Below, piece by piece: positions 13,701-24,725 of a stretch of DNA of 64,000 bases (the stretch's first letter is position 1; every line of letters begins with the position of its first letter). The notes beneath the pieces were generated by a model. That model did not search any database, was not told where the DNA came from, and worked only from the letters and a program-made list of their open reading frames with translations. The translations under genes and the position numbers were made by a program. The DNA comes from Lutraria lutraria (lineage: Eukaryota > Mollusca > Bivalvia > Venerida > Mactridae), in contig OZ026833.1 of NCBI GenBank assembly GCA_964023205.1, forward strand, positions 43,121,137 to 43,185,136, read 5' to 3'.

Positions 13701-16700
13701 ATATTTAGATTGGTCGGTAAACCATAAACATAACTATTAACATAACTTACACTGCCACAATGGCCTAGATGACATCGTTGAACACACTGATGCAACTGAC
13801 ACTCCAGTAATTTACCACAAGTATCACCACAAGTTGGAATATCCTCCGTACAGGGTAAGTCGTAAGCTACAAATGTAATAATGTAGACAGTTATTTATTT
13901 TTGTAGCTGTGTGGTATATTGTGTTTATAAATTGGCTGGGATGCTAGTATTCACCAGCCTGATAAGCTCAGTTGGTACAGCATCTGACCTGCAAGCAGGA
14001 GGTCCAGATTCGAGTCCCGCATCAGGTATGTATAATAAATGATTAGAATTGATATAATGCATAATGAAAGAATAAAATCTTATTAACAAACTTCATTTTA
14101 GTATAATATATTCATTGAATGATGCAGTAAACTGTATTATAAATAATAACTTAGCTCTAACTAATTAACTTTAAATAGTAACACAGATTTATCAACATAA
14201 AATAATCAATGCACAATAGTTTTAATATGCAGATATTCGTATGAAGGTTAATGGCAAAACTTCTTTGTAAATAATGCACTTCATACAAAATAATCATTTC
14301 CTTACAATGACTTATAAGTCTTTCTTTCCCGATCATATAATAATTTCATCATGAACTTACTAGTTTTTCCACAAGGACATTTTCGTACTCCGCCCCTCGG
14401 GCAGCCACCACAGCTACCACGGTGGCAGGTCTTTTCACAAAGATGATTCCCACAAGATAGCCTCTTACCACATGGCTAAAAGAAAAATATTAAATAAAAT
14501 AAATTAGATCCAAGGAATTTGCTATCGGGTCTGAATACTCAGGTCAAACCCTTCTATGAAAATTTTACAAAATTGTTCCTCCATGTGTGGAGTAGTTACC
14601 GGCTCATTGTGGAAGGGTTTGTTAGTACTGGTTAGAATAACTCCCAGGAAAACTGTTTAGGTGATAAATAGCCACTGTGTATAACTGATATATCATTGAT
14701 AAAAGGTTTTAGATCCAATGAAACTCCATGGAAAGGCTGTATTTAACAATTAACAAGTTTAAAGTCCTGAGTCACAATAACTGTACTGTGAGACATACTG
14801 TAAGGAACTGATGTATTAATGGAACACAGTATACCTGATCACACTGCCACACAGGACTAGCACAAGGTCTTACAGCTGTAGTTTTACCACATTCACAAGG
14901 CTGTTTGCTGGTCTTAGGGCAAGGTGCACAATCTCCTATAATTTAAAATATTACTATCATAATTTTTGATAAGGTGTAAAAATACTCCTGATTTACACTA
15001 ATCTTACTGAGCTCATTTTAATTAGCCCACCCCAGACTTAATTTGGCCTCTGCCAATCTTTTTTTTATTGTTTTCATTTTTAACTAACAAAAAATACATC
15101 AGAAAATCCAAATGTGTTTTAAAATCACAATGCCACCTCTGGGTGACCTTGACCTTTGACCTGTTCAATAAACTGTCTGATGGGGATGTTGAAATAATTA
15201 TTTATTTAATACTGTGGAATTAATAATTTTCGTTGGGGATTAAATTTCGTGGATTTCCTGGGTTTTCAAAAAACAAAAGCCATGAATTTATATATCCACG
15301 AATTAGCCACTTTAGTAAAAAAAAACGAAAATTGAGCCCAACAAAAATAAATGAAAATACAGTATTCAAGAATAATTCATAATAAAAATGTACCTAGATT
15401 GCTCTATCTGGCAATATTTTAACTTTGTCTTAAGACTTCTCTTATGGACTTCAAGAAATCTAATGGACCATTAAACCCTCAGAATAATGAAATAAGTAAA
15501 AATGTCAGGAGAAACAAACCTGAATGACAAGGTTGTTGACAACTGTGCTGTCTACAAGCTAACTGTTTACCACATATCCCACCACAAGCCCAAGACCTGG
15601 CACTACATCTGCGTAGTTTTGGTGCCGTCCTGCCACAGAAACAATTCACTTTCAATGTCTTAGGACAAGGCGGACAAGCCCCTAGAAAAGTCAATCACAG
15701 AACAATATGAACCTTAAAATTTTATTGCCAATGAACAGAATAAAAAGAAACAGAATTAATAGAAACAGCTCTGTAAAAGCTTTACATCATAGTATTTATG
15801 TTCAAGAATAATATCTCATAATACAATTCATTAAACTACATATATGTCAATAGTTTGATCGAATTCAAGACATCTTTGAAAAGAAACACAATTTTTCATG
15901 TTCACAAATAATCAACGTCATTGACTGAACTAATTCTGATAATCATTGACACTATGAAGTCTTCCGATCAGATATTAAGTGATTTATATTTAATTCAAAA
16001 AAATTCTAATTTATCAAAGGGGGTAGGAGGTATGCCTGCTCTCAACAGTATTTTAGAAATATACTGGCAGACAGTTAACTTAGCCAGTCTTTCTGGATTA
16101 TGTACCAGAAAAGTGCAGTATTGTACACTGCAATAATTTGTATAATCAAATCCTTCCAATGAGGATTCAAATTCAGGGCTTTCTAAGGACATTTTTGGTA
16201 ATTTAACTTTTTTTCAAATAATAGTTAAAGTGAACTAATTATTACAAGTGAATGAAAGCCACCATGTGATTAAATACATACATACACTAATAATTATAAT
16301 ACTCCTTTATAAGGCCTATCATGCACAAAGACATAATTACATTTCTCTGTCTTTGGTGATCATTGTTCATACGTTTAACTGTACATACACATACTCTAAT
16401 ATTACCTGGGTGACACAACAATAAACAAGCATGTCCACAGTCTGGTTTCAGGCCTCTTCCACATGTCTGACCACACGAGTGGGGAACCAGCCAAGGATCA
16501 AACTCAGGCTCTTCAACTTTACCACAGTAACAAAGATAGCGTGTTGGACAAGATCGCTGACTATATTCCAGTCGACATTTTGGACTGAAAAAGAAAAGAT
16601 TCACAAGTTCAAAAACCTTCTGCATAGTGTTAAAACTTTTTAACTGTCAAGCAAAAAACAACTTTGACTGTATGGATGTGTGTTGTTATAGCCAATAGCA

Positions 16701-19700
16701 GTAGTATGTGGCTTGTTTTTCTTTTAGTATTTTGGGAACATGACCCATACCCTTGTGATAGGGAATTCTAGTGGTGTAATTTAAAAAATTTGGAAAACAT
16801 GCATGACTGCAATTTTGCAATGCTTGAATGAACACAACCAATCACCGTCCATCCATGAGGCTACTTTCAATCCTTAAAAGTCCATTTAAGTAAAAGATCT
16901 CTTGTTTTATAATAATTTAGTGCGTTTTTTGTTTTCTTTTTGAAGTTTCAATTGGGAATTTTTATCTGTGAATTAGGAAAAAAGTTACTTTTTCCATTGG
17001 GAATATGACCGAACTTAGGCTATAAAATAAGCCAAAAAAACACCTGAAAAGGTTCCACTTAGGCCAACTGACCACAATACAGAACTGAAATTCAGTAATT
17101 CCATGATAACAAGACCGAGACTGGAATCCAAAATGTCAATCTTAATACTGAAAAGGTCTTTTAATCAGGTTGAACAAGAGAGGAGATACTGGAATTTGAA
17201 AACACAGCATACCTGAAAATCAGTGCAATAAGGTGGTCTAATTATTGAAATAGTGGCTAAGAAATTTATGAAATTCCTTTAAACCCATGACTAACAGAAC
17301 AAATACTGACCAATGCCAAGGTATATCTTCAGGTCGGATGTTATCATCTTCAGATTTATAGATTTGTTGATAAACACCATCTTTCACCCATTTTTGTATA
17401 CATTGAATGTGAAATATAGCATAACAACCACTGCAACTCCAGATCTGAAAGAAATGTATCAAGTTTTAAAAAAAAATACAGTATTTCAGTGACACGGTAT
17501 ATTTTATACATTTATGTTCTTATTTCTCTTAAGAAGAATCATCTCAGTTAAGATGGTCAAAAATCACTTTGTGCTGTTAAATTCCAATCAGAAATATGAT
17601 TTTTCTATAAAAAAGTCCACATTCAGTAGATTTGGTGAAAAATGTAATTTGCAAGGAAATAATTATGACATTAGATGCTGATGAAATGTAACAGGACAGA
17701 TTCATAAAATAATTGTCCAAGGGAAGCAACAGTGTTGGTCATGATGATTATTGAATAGAGTAAGCTGGTTTGTTTTTGTATCAGAATGTATCACACTTCA
17801 GCAGTTTTACACAGGAAAGATGACCAAATTTGTCTATGATTTAAACCAAAGTAAACTTTTCACAAGATGAAAGCCTTTTTTTATTTCAGCCAACTTCTAC
17901 GCTTCTACTGTTCATAAATGTATGAGTAACAATTTTTGGAATCTGAACAACAGTTCAGCTTTCCGTAGCCATCACTCACTTAGTGCACATGTATGAATTT
18001 TCATGCGGACAAAAGTACTACATTTTTCTACATCCGTCACGCAATTGTTAAACTAGTTCCCATTCCATGAGTTTTCAGTAATTTGATAAAATCACTGTGT
18101 TGGGATTGATGCTGAGTGAAAGAAATGATGGATGCATGGATACTAATCCCAGATATACATCTAATGAGTTAAGTGTGTTCCCGACCTTAAACTTTGTAGT
18201 CTGTGCTTGAACTAATACAGTAATTGCGTTACAAATATTTACAGTTAACTTTTATCATCACCATGACAATAATACTATTGCATAAACTGTGCAAACAATT
18301 AATATTACAAGTCAACCCAGGAATATCTCAGTCATCAAATATTATTTACTTACAGGATCAGACTTTTTCACAGCATCTATACAAATGAGACACGCAGAAG
18401 TGCCTGATCGAAATGAATGTAACAGTACATCTTGTGCCTGACTCAAATCAGTGGCTGTAAAAAAATATAATCATAAAAGATAATCTTTACTTGTATGACA
18501 TACTAGTACAGCATGTTGAACATCAAATAGCAGAAAAAAATCGTCGTTGTTTTGGGTTTACCATCGTATGAACAGTTGGGGTCGTTAAATGACTTTATTT
18601 ATTTCCTTAACTTAGTTGGGGAGGCTCTTCACATGAGCAACTTGTCTTATCCTTAGTGGGGTTCAAACTCAAAGTCACATGAGGGCTAGTGATTACTTGT
18701 CAGGGACCATAAGCAGAACTTATTATAAAGTTTTATGCTGGAATATGTAAACATAGGTACAATACTTTACAACTTACAATCAGTTGATGAGTATGTTTGA
18801 AATATTTTCTCCAATACATTGGAAGCTATGTCATCTTCATCAGAAGAGTCATCTCCCTTAATATCCTCCTCCTGTAGATGGCGCTTTATTGAATCTTGGT
18901 TCAACTGACTGGCATTTTGAAACCTTTCTTCAGCAGAAATGTGAGCTACAAAAAGGAAAGGATCAATTCATGATATTTCAACAAGTAATGTACACACACC
19001 ACAGTGTATATAAAAAATGTTAAGAACATAAGAACAGACAAATAAATGGTCATATTACAAAGGAATTCTTTATGAAGTTCACATCAGTCGGCTAGGACTT
19101 TTTTAAGAAATATATCTTTTGAAAATGTGAAGATCAATAAATTCATGAGTAAAAGAAGTGTGATTTTGAATGAGAATCAAAAAGAGTTTGTTTTTGCAAT
19201 AATCCACACTCAAATCTATCCAGTATCAACCCTGTAGAGTAACAGTGCCACATACTACTGGTGTATGCTGTAGGTTAATTATTTTGTCACAGGGCCTTTT
19301 TCCTACTATAACAGAGGCCGAAATTCAGTGACTTCCTAATTGCAAAAAGGCTGTTTTTTTCCCAATTTGAGGCAAAAAGGCCCTGTGACAATAAAATTCC
19401 AATTTGATTGAATTAAAACAGGACCTTTTTCCCTACTATAAAAGAGGCCGAAATTCAGTGACTTCCCAATTGCAAAAAGGCTCCTTTTTCCCAATTTGAG
19501 GCAAGAAATTCCCAAAAATTCAATGCTATATAGATTCTAACTCAGTTGTCTAACCTTCTCCAAATTTGGTAAAAATGTGCTCAAATTCCCCAAAATGAAA
19601 GGCTAAGGCTCCTTCCCAATTTTTGGAAAAAAGGCCCTGTAAGACCAATGTAATTATACATGTATGTGTAATGCAGTATTCTTTGTCCATTATTTACATT

Positions 19701-21543
19701 TACAAGTAACATACTTAGTCATTAAGTATAACATTCAGCATTTGACGTTAAAATGAATATTACAGTACAATAAATATTTTTCCTTGATAGTAAATTGCAA
19801 GAAAAATCAAGATATATTAACTAGAAGCCCAAGGGCAACATGTCGAGCCCCTGTTTAGCCAGCTTGTTATCTTGACCTTTGAACTACAAGTATGGGTGAT
19901 ATTCATGACACATCATTTCATTGAAGTAAACTTTTATACCAATTTATTTAAATATCCTTGAATGCAAACAGAAGTTACAGCCCAGACAAGGAAAATATAT
20001 TTGACTGAATGTGTAATCTTGACCTTTGACCCATAAAAATCTGGGTGTTGCCCAAGACACATGGTCACATTGTATTATGGCAAGTCATTTTTAAATAATT
20101 CAATGCATAAGGGAGACACAGCCCTGACAAGGTGTATAATGATTACTTTTTATGTTTGACCTCTAAGTGTGACCTTGACCTTTGAGCTAGAGTCCTAGAT
20201 CTTACGCACTGCACACCGCCTCATGGTGTTTAACAATTATGCCAAGTTATCTCAAAAAGTTTCTATGCATAAGGGAGATACAGCCCGGACAAGGTGTATA
20301 ATGCTCATTTTTGACGTTTGACCTCTAAGTGTGACCTTGACCTTTGAGCTAGAGACCTGGATCTTGTGCACTGCACACCGCCTCATGGTGTTTAACAATT
20401 ATGCCAAGTTATCTTAAAAGGTTTCTATGCATAAGGGAGATACAGCCCGGACAAGGTCTATAATACTCATTTTTGATGTTTGACCTCTAAGTATGACCTT
20501 GACCTTTGAGCTAGAGACCTGGATTTTGCGCACTGCACACCGTCTCATGGTGTTTAACAATTATGCCAAGTTATCTTAAAAAGTTTCTATGAATAAGGGA
20601 GATACAGCCCGGACAAGGTCTATAATGCTTATTTTTTATGTTTGACCTCTAAGTGTGACCTTGACCTTTGAGCTAGAGACCTGGATTTTGCGCACTGCAC
20701 AACGCCTCATTGTGTTTAACAATTATGCCAAGTTATTTGAAAAAGTGTCAATGCATAAGGGAGATACAGCCCGGACAAGGTCTATAATGCTTATTTTTGA
20801 CGTTTGACCTCTAAGTGTGACCTTGACCTTTGAGCTAGAGACCTGGATTTTGCGCGCTGCACACCGCCTCATGGTGTTTAACAATTATGCCAAGTTATTT
20901 TAAAAAGTGTCAATGCATAAGGGAGATACAGCCCGGACAAGGTCTATAATGCTTATTTTTGACGTTTGACCTCTAAGTGTGACCTTGACCTTTGAGCTAG
21001 AGACCTGGATTTTGCGCACTGCACACCGTCTCATGGTGTTTAACAATTATGCCAAGTTATCTTAAAAAGTTTCTATGAATAAGGGAGATACAGCCCGGAC
21101 AAGGATCCGGACGGACACACTAACTCACTCACTAACTAACTAACTAGCTAACTAACGTACAGACACGCAACCGCCATTGTGGCGACTATGTCGAGCTCAT
21201 CGCAGGCAGGCTCGACAACAATATTTTCAAATATATGATTAAGCTCTGTAATGTCGCATGTGATAAAACTCAAGAGAAAGACAAAAATGTAAGGTCAGTG
21301 TTTACAACTGAGCCAGTTCTGCAAATTAAGGAAATGAGGAACAGAAAATAGGAAACGAAATTTAAGATAATCACCATCAGCAGACAAGTTGTCCATAGCA
21401 TTGCTTCTATGACCATTCTGAGATTTGTTATCAGGTTTATATCCTGGAGGATTGCCATTGATATTTGAACCTGGATTCTTTCCTGAAGCATCTCTCCCTC
21501 TACCTCTTCCTCGTCCTTTCAGATAAGCAGGTATTCCCGACAT
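4708..21543 (-). CDS. NFXL1: NFXL1, NF-X1-type zinc finger protein, complete 18-exon coding region
   Basis: I joined these coding exons, all GT-AG and in phase: 21543-21375, 18945-18778, 18454-18354, 17444-17311, 16584-16406, 15681-15520, 14935-14835, 14475-14361, 13866-13751, 13283-13149, 10628-10538, 9761-9641, 9302-9143, 8839-8726, 8312-8181, 7291-7055, 6324-6127, 4935-4708. They total 2661 nt, or 886 aa plus stop, close to vertebrate NFXL1 at about 911. An in-frame TGA 15 nt upstream supports the start. Order of parts: Arg-Gly-rich N-terminus (about 9-18); acidic region; RING-like domain from C134-x2-C137 to about 195, including [14 protein letters not shown]; a long run of Cys-rich NF-X1 fingers (about 200-765); a Glu/Lys-rich helix with a basic GRKRKPRK patch (about 812-850); and a hydrophobic segment at 865-883 just before the C-terminus. 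The family is linked to nucleic-acid binding and ubiquitin ligase-like activity; its exact role is not shown by sequence. The tail suggests membrane anchoring. Confidence 0.95.
5565..6064 (-). repeat. tRNA-derived SINE, split by a MITE
   Basis: Minus-strand reading starts at 6064 with a tRNA-like head: an A-box region TGGTCGAGTGGTTAAGG and a B-box GTGGGTTCGAGCCCC. The body (GAGGCGGACAGTTCATCTAA in plus orientation) lies at 5565-5686. Comparison with the unbroken copy at 6418-6616 shows that 5692-5967 is an insertion. It lies in NFXL1 intron 17. Confidence 0.8.
5692..5967. mobile_element. 276-bp MITE nested in a SINE
   Basis: Inverted ends of about 24 bp match: CCCGTATTCAATATACATCT at the left and the reverse complement CCGGTATTCAATAAACATCT at the right. 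A 5-bp direct repeat CATGG flanks it at 5687-5691 and 5968-5972. The interior is AT-rich with no coding capacity. Removing it restores continuity of the host SINE. Confidence 0.85.
6418..6616 (-). repeat. tRNA-derived SINE, unbroken copy
   Basis: Same family and orientation as 5565-6064. The tRNA-like head lies at about 6530-6616 and the tail near 6418. It also lies in NFXL1 intron 16, so two SINE copies flank exon 17. Confidence 0.75.
11799..12397 (+). repeat. Dispersed repeat with three tandem AAAGGGGCATAACTC units
   Basis: Starts near CAAGAGCTGTCAGAAGACAG and ends near GACGCCAACGCCGGGGTGAG. The GGGGCAWAACTC motif recurs at 11895, 12047 and 12209, a spacing of 152 and 162 bases. Conserved ends around short tandem units match the general plan of 2733-3376 and 19821-21219, though the sequences differ. 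It lies in NFXL1 intron 10. Confidence 0.65.
13957..14027 (+). tRNA. tRNA-like sequence, probable pseudogene (TGC in anticodon position)
   Basis: The ends GCCTGAT and ATCAGGT can form a seven-pair acceptor stem. The GCTCAGTTGGTA box and GATTCGAGTCC B-box sit at tRNA spacing. The D stem has a mismatch, the anticodon stem is weak, base 33 is C rather than T, and the T stem pairs poorly. A functional tRNA-Ala is therefore unlikely; a tRNA pseudogene or SINE head fits better. It lies in NFXL1 intron 8. Confidence 0.4.
15208..15366. mobile_element. 159-bp palindromic MITE
   Basis: Ends are AATACTGT and its exact reverse complement ACAGTATT. The arms stay imperfectly complementary inward: TTCGTTGGGG pairs with CCCAACAAAA, and TTCGTGGATT with the TCCACGAATT region. 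The whole element can fold as one hairpin. No coding content. Confidence 0.7.
17945..18115 (+). repeat. Dispersed repeat, CAGCTTTCCRTAGCC family
   Basis: Shares AGTTCAGCTTTCCRTAGCC, a TTCATGCGGAC-like block and TTGTTAAACTAGTTCYC with copies near 30475-30625, 47585-47770 and 58235-58400. Three of the four copies lie beside lectin genes. I see no terminal repeats that define its class. Confidence 0.6.
19277..19640. repeat. Repeat with inverted CAGGGCCTTTTTCC ends and internal duplication
   Basis: Left end CACAGGGCCTTTTTCC is inverted at the right as GGAAAAAAGGCCCTGT. Inside, a block from CCTACTATAA to CCCAATTTGAGG occurs twice, at about 19290-19375 and 19430-19502. Related poly-T/CCCC sequences occur at 60506-60660 and 62100-62200. 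It lies in NFXL1 intron 1. Confidence 0.55.
19821..21219 (+). repeat. Pearl-like element with a 162-bp tandem array
   Basis: The motif TAAGGGAGAYACAGCCC recurs at 20108, 20270, 20432, 20594, 20756, 20918 and 21080, an exact period of 162 bases; diverged units precede it from about 19840. The array runs into CGGACGGACAC followed by ACTA/ACTC tetranucleotide repeats at about 21119-21155. The ends share ATGTCGAGCYC (about 19840 and 21188). A core of about 160 bp plus a tetranucleotide microsatellite is the plan described for bivalve pearl elements, which are thought to be Helitron-related. It lies in NFXL1 intron 1, about 150 bases from the exon 1 donor. Confidence 0.8.
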
Positions 21544-21631
21544 TTCAACACAAATTCAACTGATCTGTAATTTATTAATACAACTCATCATTGTAATAAT
21601 CTACTGAAATGATTTCAACCTTAAATTTGTC

Positions 21632-21822
21632 GGGTTTTTTTATTTTCGAAGAAAGTGACCCTGATAATTAGTGTCTTCCCTTTGAAAAATAAGCTATATT
21701 TAAAAAGAAACAACATATATATATATATATTTCCTCTCTTTGCCCTGAGAATATTCCCCAAATTTGCCTCTTTCATTTTATTTTTCCACCTTTTACCAGC
21801 GCCTTCCCCTTTCTCCAAAGAT
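21632..21822 (+). mobile_element. Short internally deleted copy of the 60582-61572 element
   Basis: The left end (GGGTTTTTTTATTTTCGAAG then AAGTGAC, TCTTCCC, AAAATAAGCTATAT) matches the left end of 60582-61572. The right end (CCCCAAATTTGCCTCTTTC, CCAGCGCCTTCCCC) matches its right end in the same order. The middle is missing, giving about 190 bp. It lies about 90 bases upstream of the NFXL1 start codon, within or beside its promoter or 5' UTR. Confidence 0.6.
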
Positions 21823-22802
21823 TCTGTTGTGATACATTACTTAGGAAAAAAAGGAAAGAGGAATCGTAATGTTCAGTTCTGTAAATTGTATTTGTGTAAT
21901 AAATTGGCTGTGATAAACGACTTTTTGTGGGACAATTTATGAATAATTATGTTATACTGTAATTTCAGTATTTTGCTTTCACTGACTAATCCAACTTGTT
22001 CCAATTTATAAATCAATCTTGCAGCTGCATTCATGATAACTTCTAAACTTTAAGGTATGGTTTCTTTACAAATGTTTTGAGGAAGGTGGCCCCCAGCCCT
22101 TAATATGGGGAAGAAATAGCAGGTTGAAGCTTACTTAGGTGGTGGGGGGAATTTTCACCTGAAACCAATTTGGGGAGTGAAATTTCAAGAAGTAAATTGG
22201 GAATTAGGGGAAAATTGCATGATTTCAAAATGGAAGACATTTCCCTTTCAGATGGGGGCGACACCATTTACAAGCAACAACTGTTCAATAAAGAAAACCC
22301 TTGGTTTGTTATTACATTTTCAGTTGAACAAGCATGCATTATTGCATTTAAAAGGAATTAGACAAACATATTATAACACATTTCGCCCGAATAATCGACA
22401 TCCGAATACTGGTACACATTATCAAAAAAAATTTATCTCATAGTACTGAAATAAACTACTCAAACCTACAATGAACTTAAACGAACTATATAAATCAATT
22501 AATATATGCGTATGTAATTTGAAACATCAAATTTGCCTCAAATCGTTGTTTTATATTTGCTGACGTTCCTTGTTGTTGTTGTTGTATGTCGAATACGCTA
22601 ATAATGTAGCGAATGTTCACATTGTGCTGTTGTCATCTCGGTGCACTGTCTCTTTGTACTTTTACACTTGATACTTTTCATTTAGTTTTAAATAATGTTA
22701 CTGCTTGTCATCGTGAGAAGTTATCTCAATGTATTTAAAAGGTAGAAAAAATCTCTTACTCACTATGTCAATTGCTTGCAATCAAACTTGATACTTAATT
22801 GG

Positions 22803-23120
22803 TGGTCCCCTTTCACATTGTTCACAAAATTAGATTTCATTACTTTAAAAAACTCTGGTTGCCATGGCTACCAATAGGAAAACTTTTAAAATTTTCTCGT
22901 CCAAACCCACAGGGCCTAGGGTAACTTGATTTTACCAAGGACTTATATACATACGTATATAAGTCCTTGATTTTACATATAGATACGTATATATAGGAAA
23001 ATCTTCTAGTCAGAATTCGAAACTACAATACCCAGAGCTTATATAGCATTGTCTGGTGGACCTCTACCAAGTATATTCAAATCATTGACCTATGGTCAAA
23101 ATTGGCACCGCCTCGGGGAT
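22803..23120 (+). repeat. Dispersed repeat, GGTCCCCTTTCA family
   Basis: Matches about 55400-55660 in several blocks: GGTCCCCTTTCA, CAACCAATAGGAAAAACTTT, GACCTCTACYAAG, and CGGGGTCACTTGA-like text. A more distant version lies at about 44190-44690. A 34-bp inverted-repeat element at 22936-22969 interrupts it. No coding content. Confidence 0.55.
22936..22969. mobile_element. 34-bp element consisting of little more than two inverted ends
   Basis: CAAGGACTTATATA is followed six bases later by its reverse complement TATATAAGTCCTTG. The left end matches the first 19 bases of the 33-bp terminal repeat of 61596-62093. A 7-bp direct repeat ATTTTAC flanks it at 22929-22935 and 22970-22976; the larger relative also has 7-bp repeats. 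Confidence 0.75.
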
Positions 23121-24335
23121 CACATGAGTTAGGCTTTTATACAGGAACAATTTAAAAATCTTCTTGTCCGAAACAGGCATGCTATATATTACATGTATAT
23201 ATATATGTGTGTGTGCAATATATATCCCTGTTCGAAACCACAAGGCCTAGAGCTTATAGATATTTTGCATGTGGCATTGTCTAGTCGACATCTACCATGT
23301 TTGTTTGTGTGCCTGAACCATGCCGATGGCGCGGGTGCGTTCTTGTATTTGCATGCGAACCATCAATTAAAATGTTTTCGAAGATATTTTTTGTCAGTGC
23401 TGCTAACGTTACGATATATATAATAATTTATAAATATAAAATTGATAATTTTCGTTTAAATCACTTTTCTTGCGCAAAAAATGAATTCATACATTTTCCA
23501 CGTGCAGAGCTGACGGTTTCAGTGTATGTACAGAAATTCGAAAGTTCTTTGATACACCCAATAATGATTTTAATATATTCGACTTTTGCGTTATATAATG
23601 TAAGATCACATTTCTTCGCAGACTAGAAACTGTAGGAAAATGATGCAATCATATTATGGAAGACTTTAAACAGATTATGCTTGAGATATCCATGTATATA
23701 GTAAACATATATGCGTGTATATTAATACAATTGATCTATGAAATGAATCACGATATTAATTAGATTATAATTACATATTAAAACTACAATATATAAATTA
23801 ATTAACCCTTAGCCTACCGTGTATATAAGTTCGTACATAACGGTACCTCTGCTGCCATAAAACTATCACACATGGCAAAGATAAAAACACTTTTCTTAAG
23901 TCTTCTATAATGACCATTATATCTTGTAAACCGTTGTACGTTGCTAATTATAGTCTAAGACCATATACTTTATATATGTATATAAATACATTTTTATAAC
24001 ATATTAATACAAGCTAACACTATTGAGTATCACGTGACCTGGGTGTACACATTGCAGCACGTGAAACAATCCTAGGTAGAGGATTGTTTAGAATTTTTCT
24101 AGACGAATTATACTCATGAGTATTAGTTTATTAATTATAGCTGTTTGCAAGTATATAGTGTAGTGTCTATTACTAGTTTGGCTAATCCTGATCATTTGAT
24201 TGGCTAATGGTGATGACTGAATCTATTAATATTAAGTACTAGTAAATCATGAAGGCATTGCCTAGATAAGTTGTTGTGTGGCTATTTGAAGTTCAATGTG
24301 GTTGTATGATAGTGCTCAGATTTATGGTGAATTCG
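23121..24335. other. Intergenic, nothing recognised
   Basis: Very AT-rich with TATA runs (for example 23199-23222 and 23690-23780) and only short open frames. Two E-box-like CACGTG sites occur near 24032 and 24060, with no gene adjacent. Confidence 0.5.
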
Positions 24336-24339
24336 TTAA

Positions 24340-24721
24340 AGTCCCATTAGCCTTTTGCTATAAAAAATATATGCAAAAAACCCAAGCAATTGCTGATATT
24401 ATCCCAAGATAATAATTACCGACGAAACGAGCCTTTTTTCTTCTAAAAACACTAATTTCGCTATGAATTTTGTTTTTGTAAACTTGAAATATGTAGAGCG
24501 CGTGACGTCACTTCATGCCGTGTGCATAATATGACTGCGGGAAAACACAGCTGTTCTATAAATAGTATTTTTTTCAATGATATTGAAAAAAATACGATAG
24601 TGGTTTTGGAAACATTTCTTCTTGCTATAAAGTACGTATACGGAGGAAAACGCACCGGATTCCTCTGTTATAGAACAAACAGAAACTATTAGGACCGATA
24701 CATTTATCTGATCACGGGACT
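24340..24721. mobile_element. TTAA-flanked MITE with an internal perfect hairpin
   Basis: TTAA occurs at 24336-24339 and 24722-24725. The element begins AGTCCC and ends GGGACT, so with the flanks the ends read as an 11-base inverted repeat. At about 24567-24597, GTATTTTTTTCAAT and its reverse complement surround a three-base loop. TTAA duplication is typical of piggyBac-type transposition; the family is inferred from that alone. Confidence 0.65.
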
Positions 24722-24725
24722 TTAA

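Noticed and set aside
20100..21110. CRISPR-like periodic array
   Set aside because: The 162-bp units are contiguous with no unique spacers, and the host is a eukaryote. It is a tandem repeat within a pearl-like element.
21655..21942. 95-codon plus-strand frame upstream of NFXL1
   Set aside because: Low-complexity Ile/Tyr/Phe-rich translation of a transposon derivative and a TATA run.
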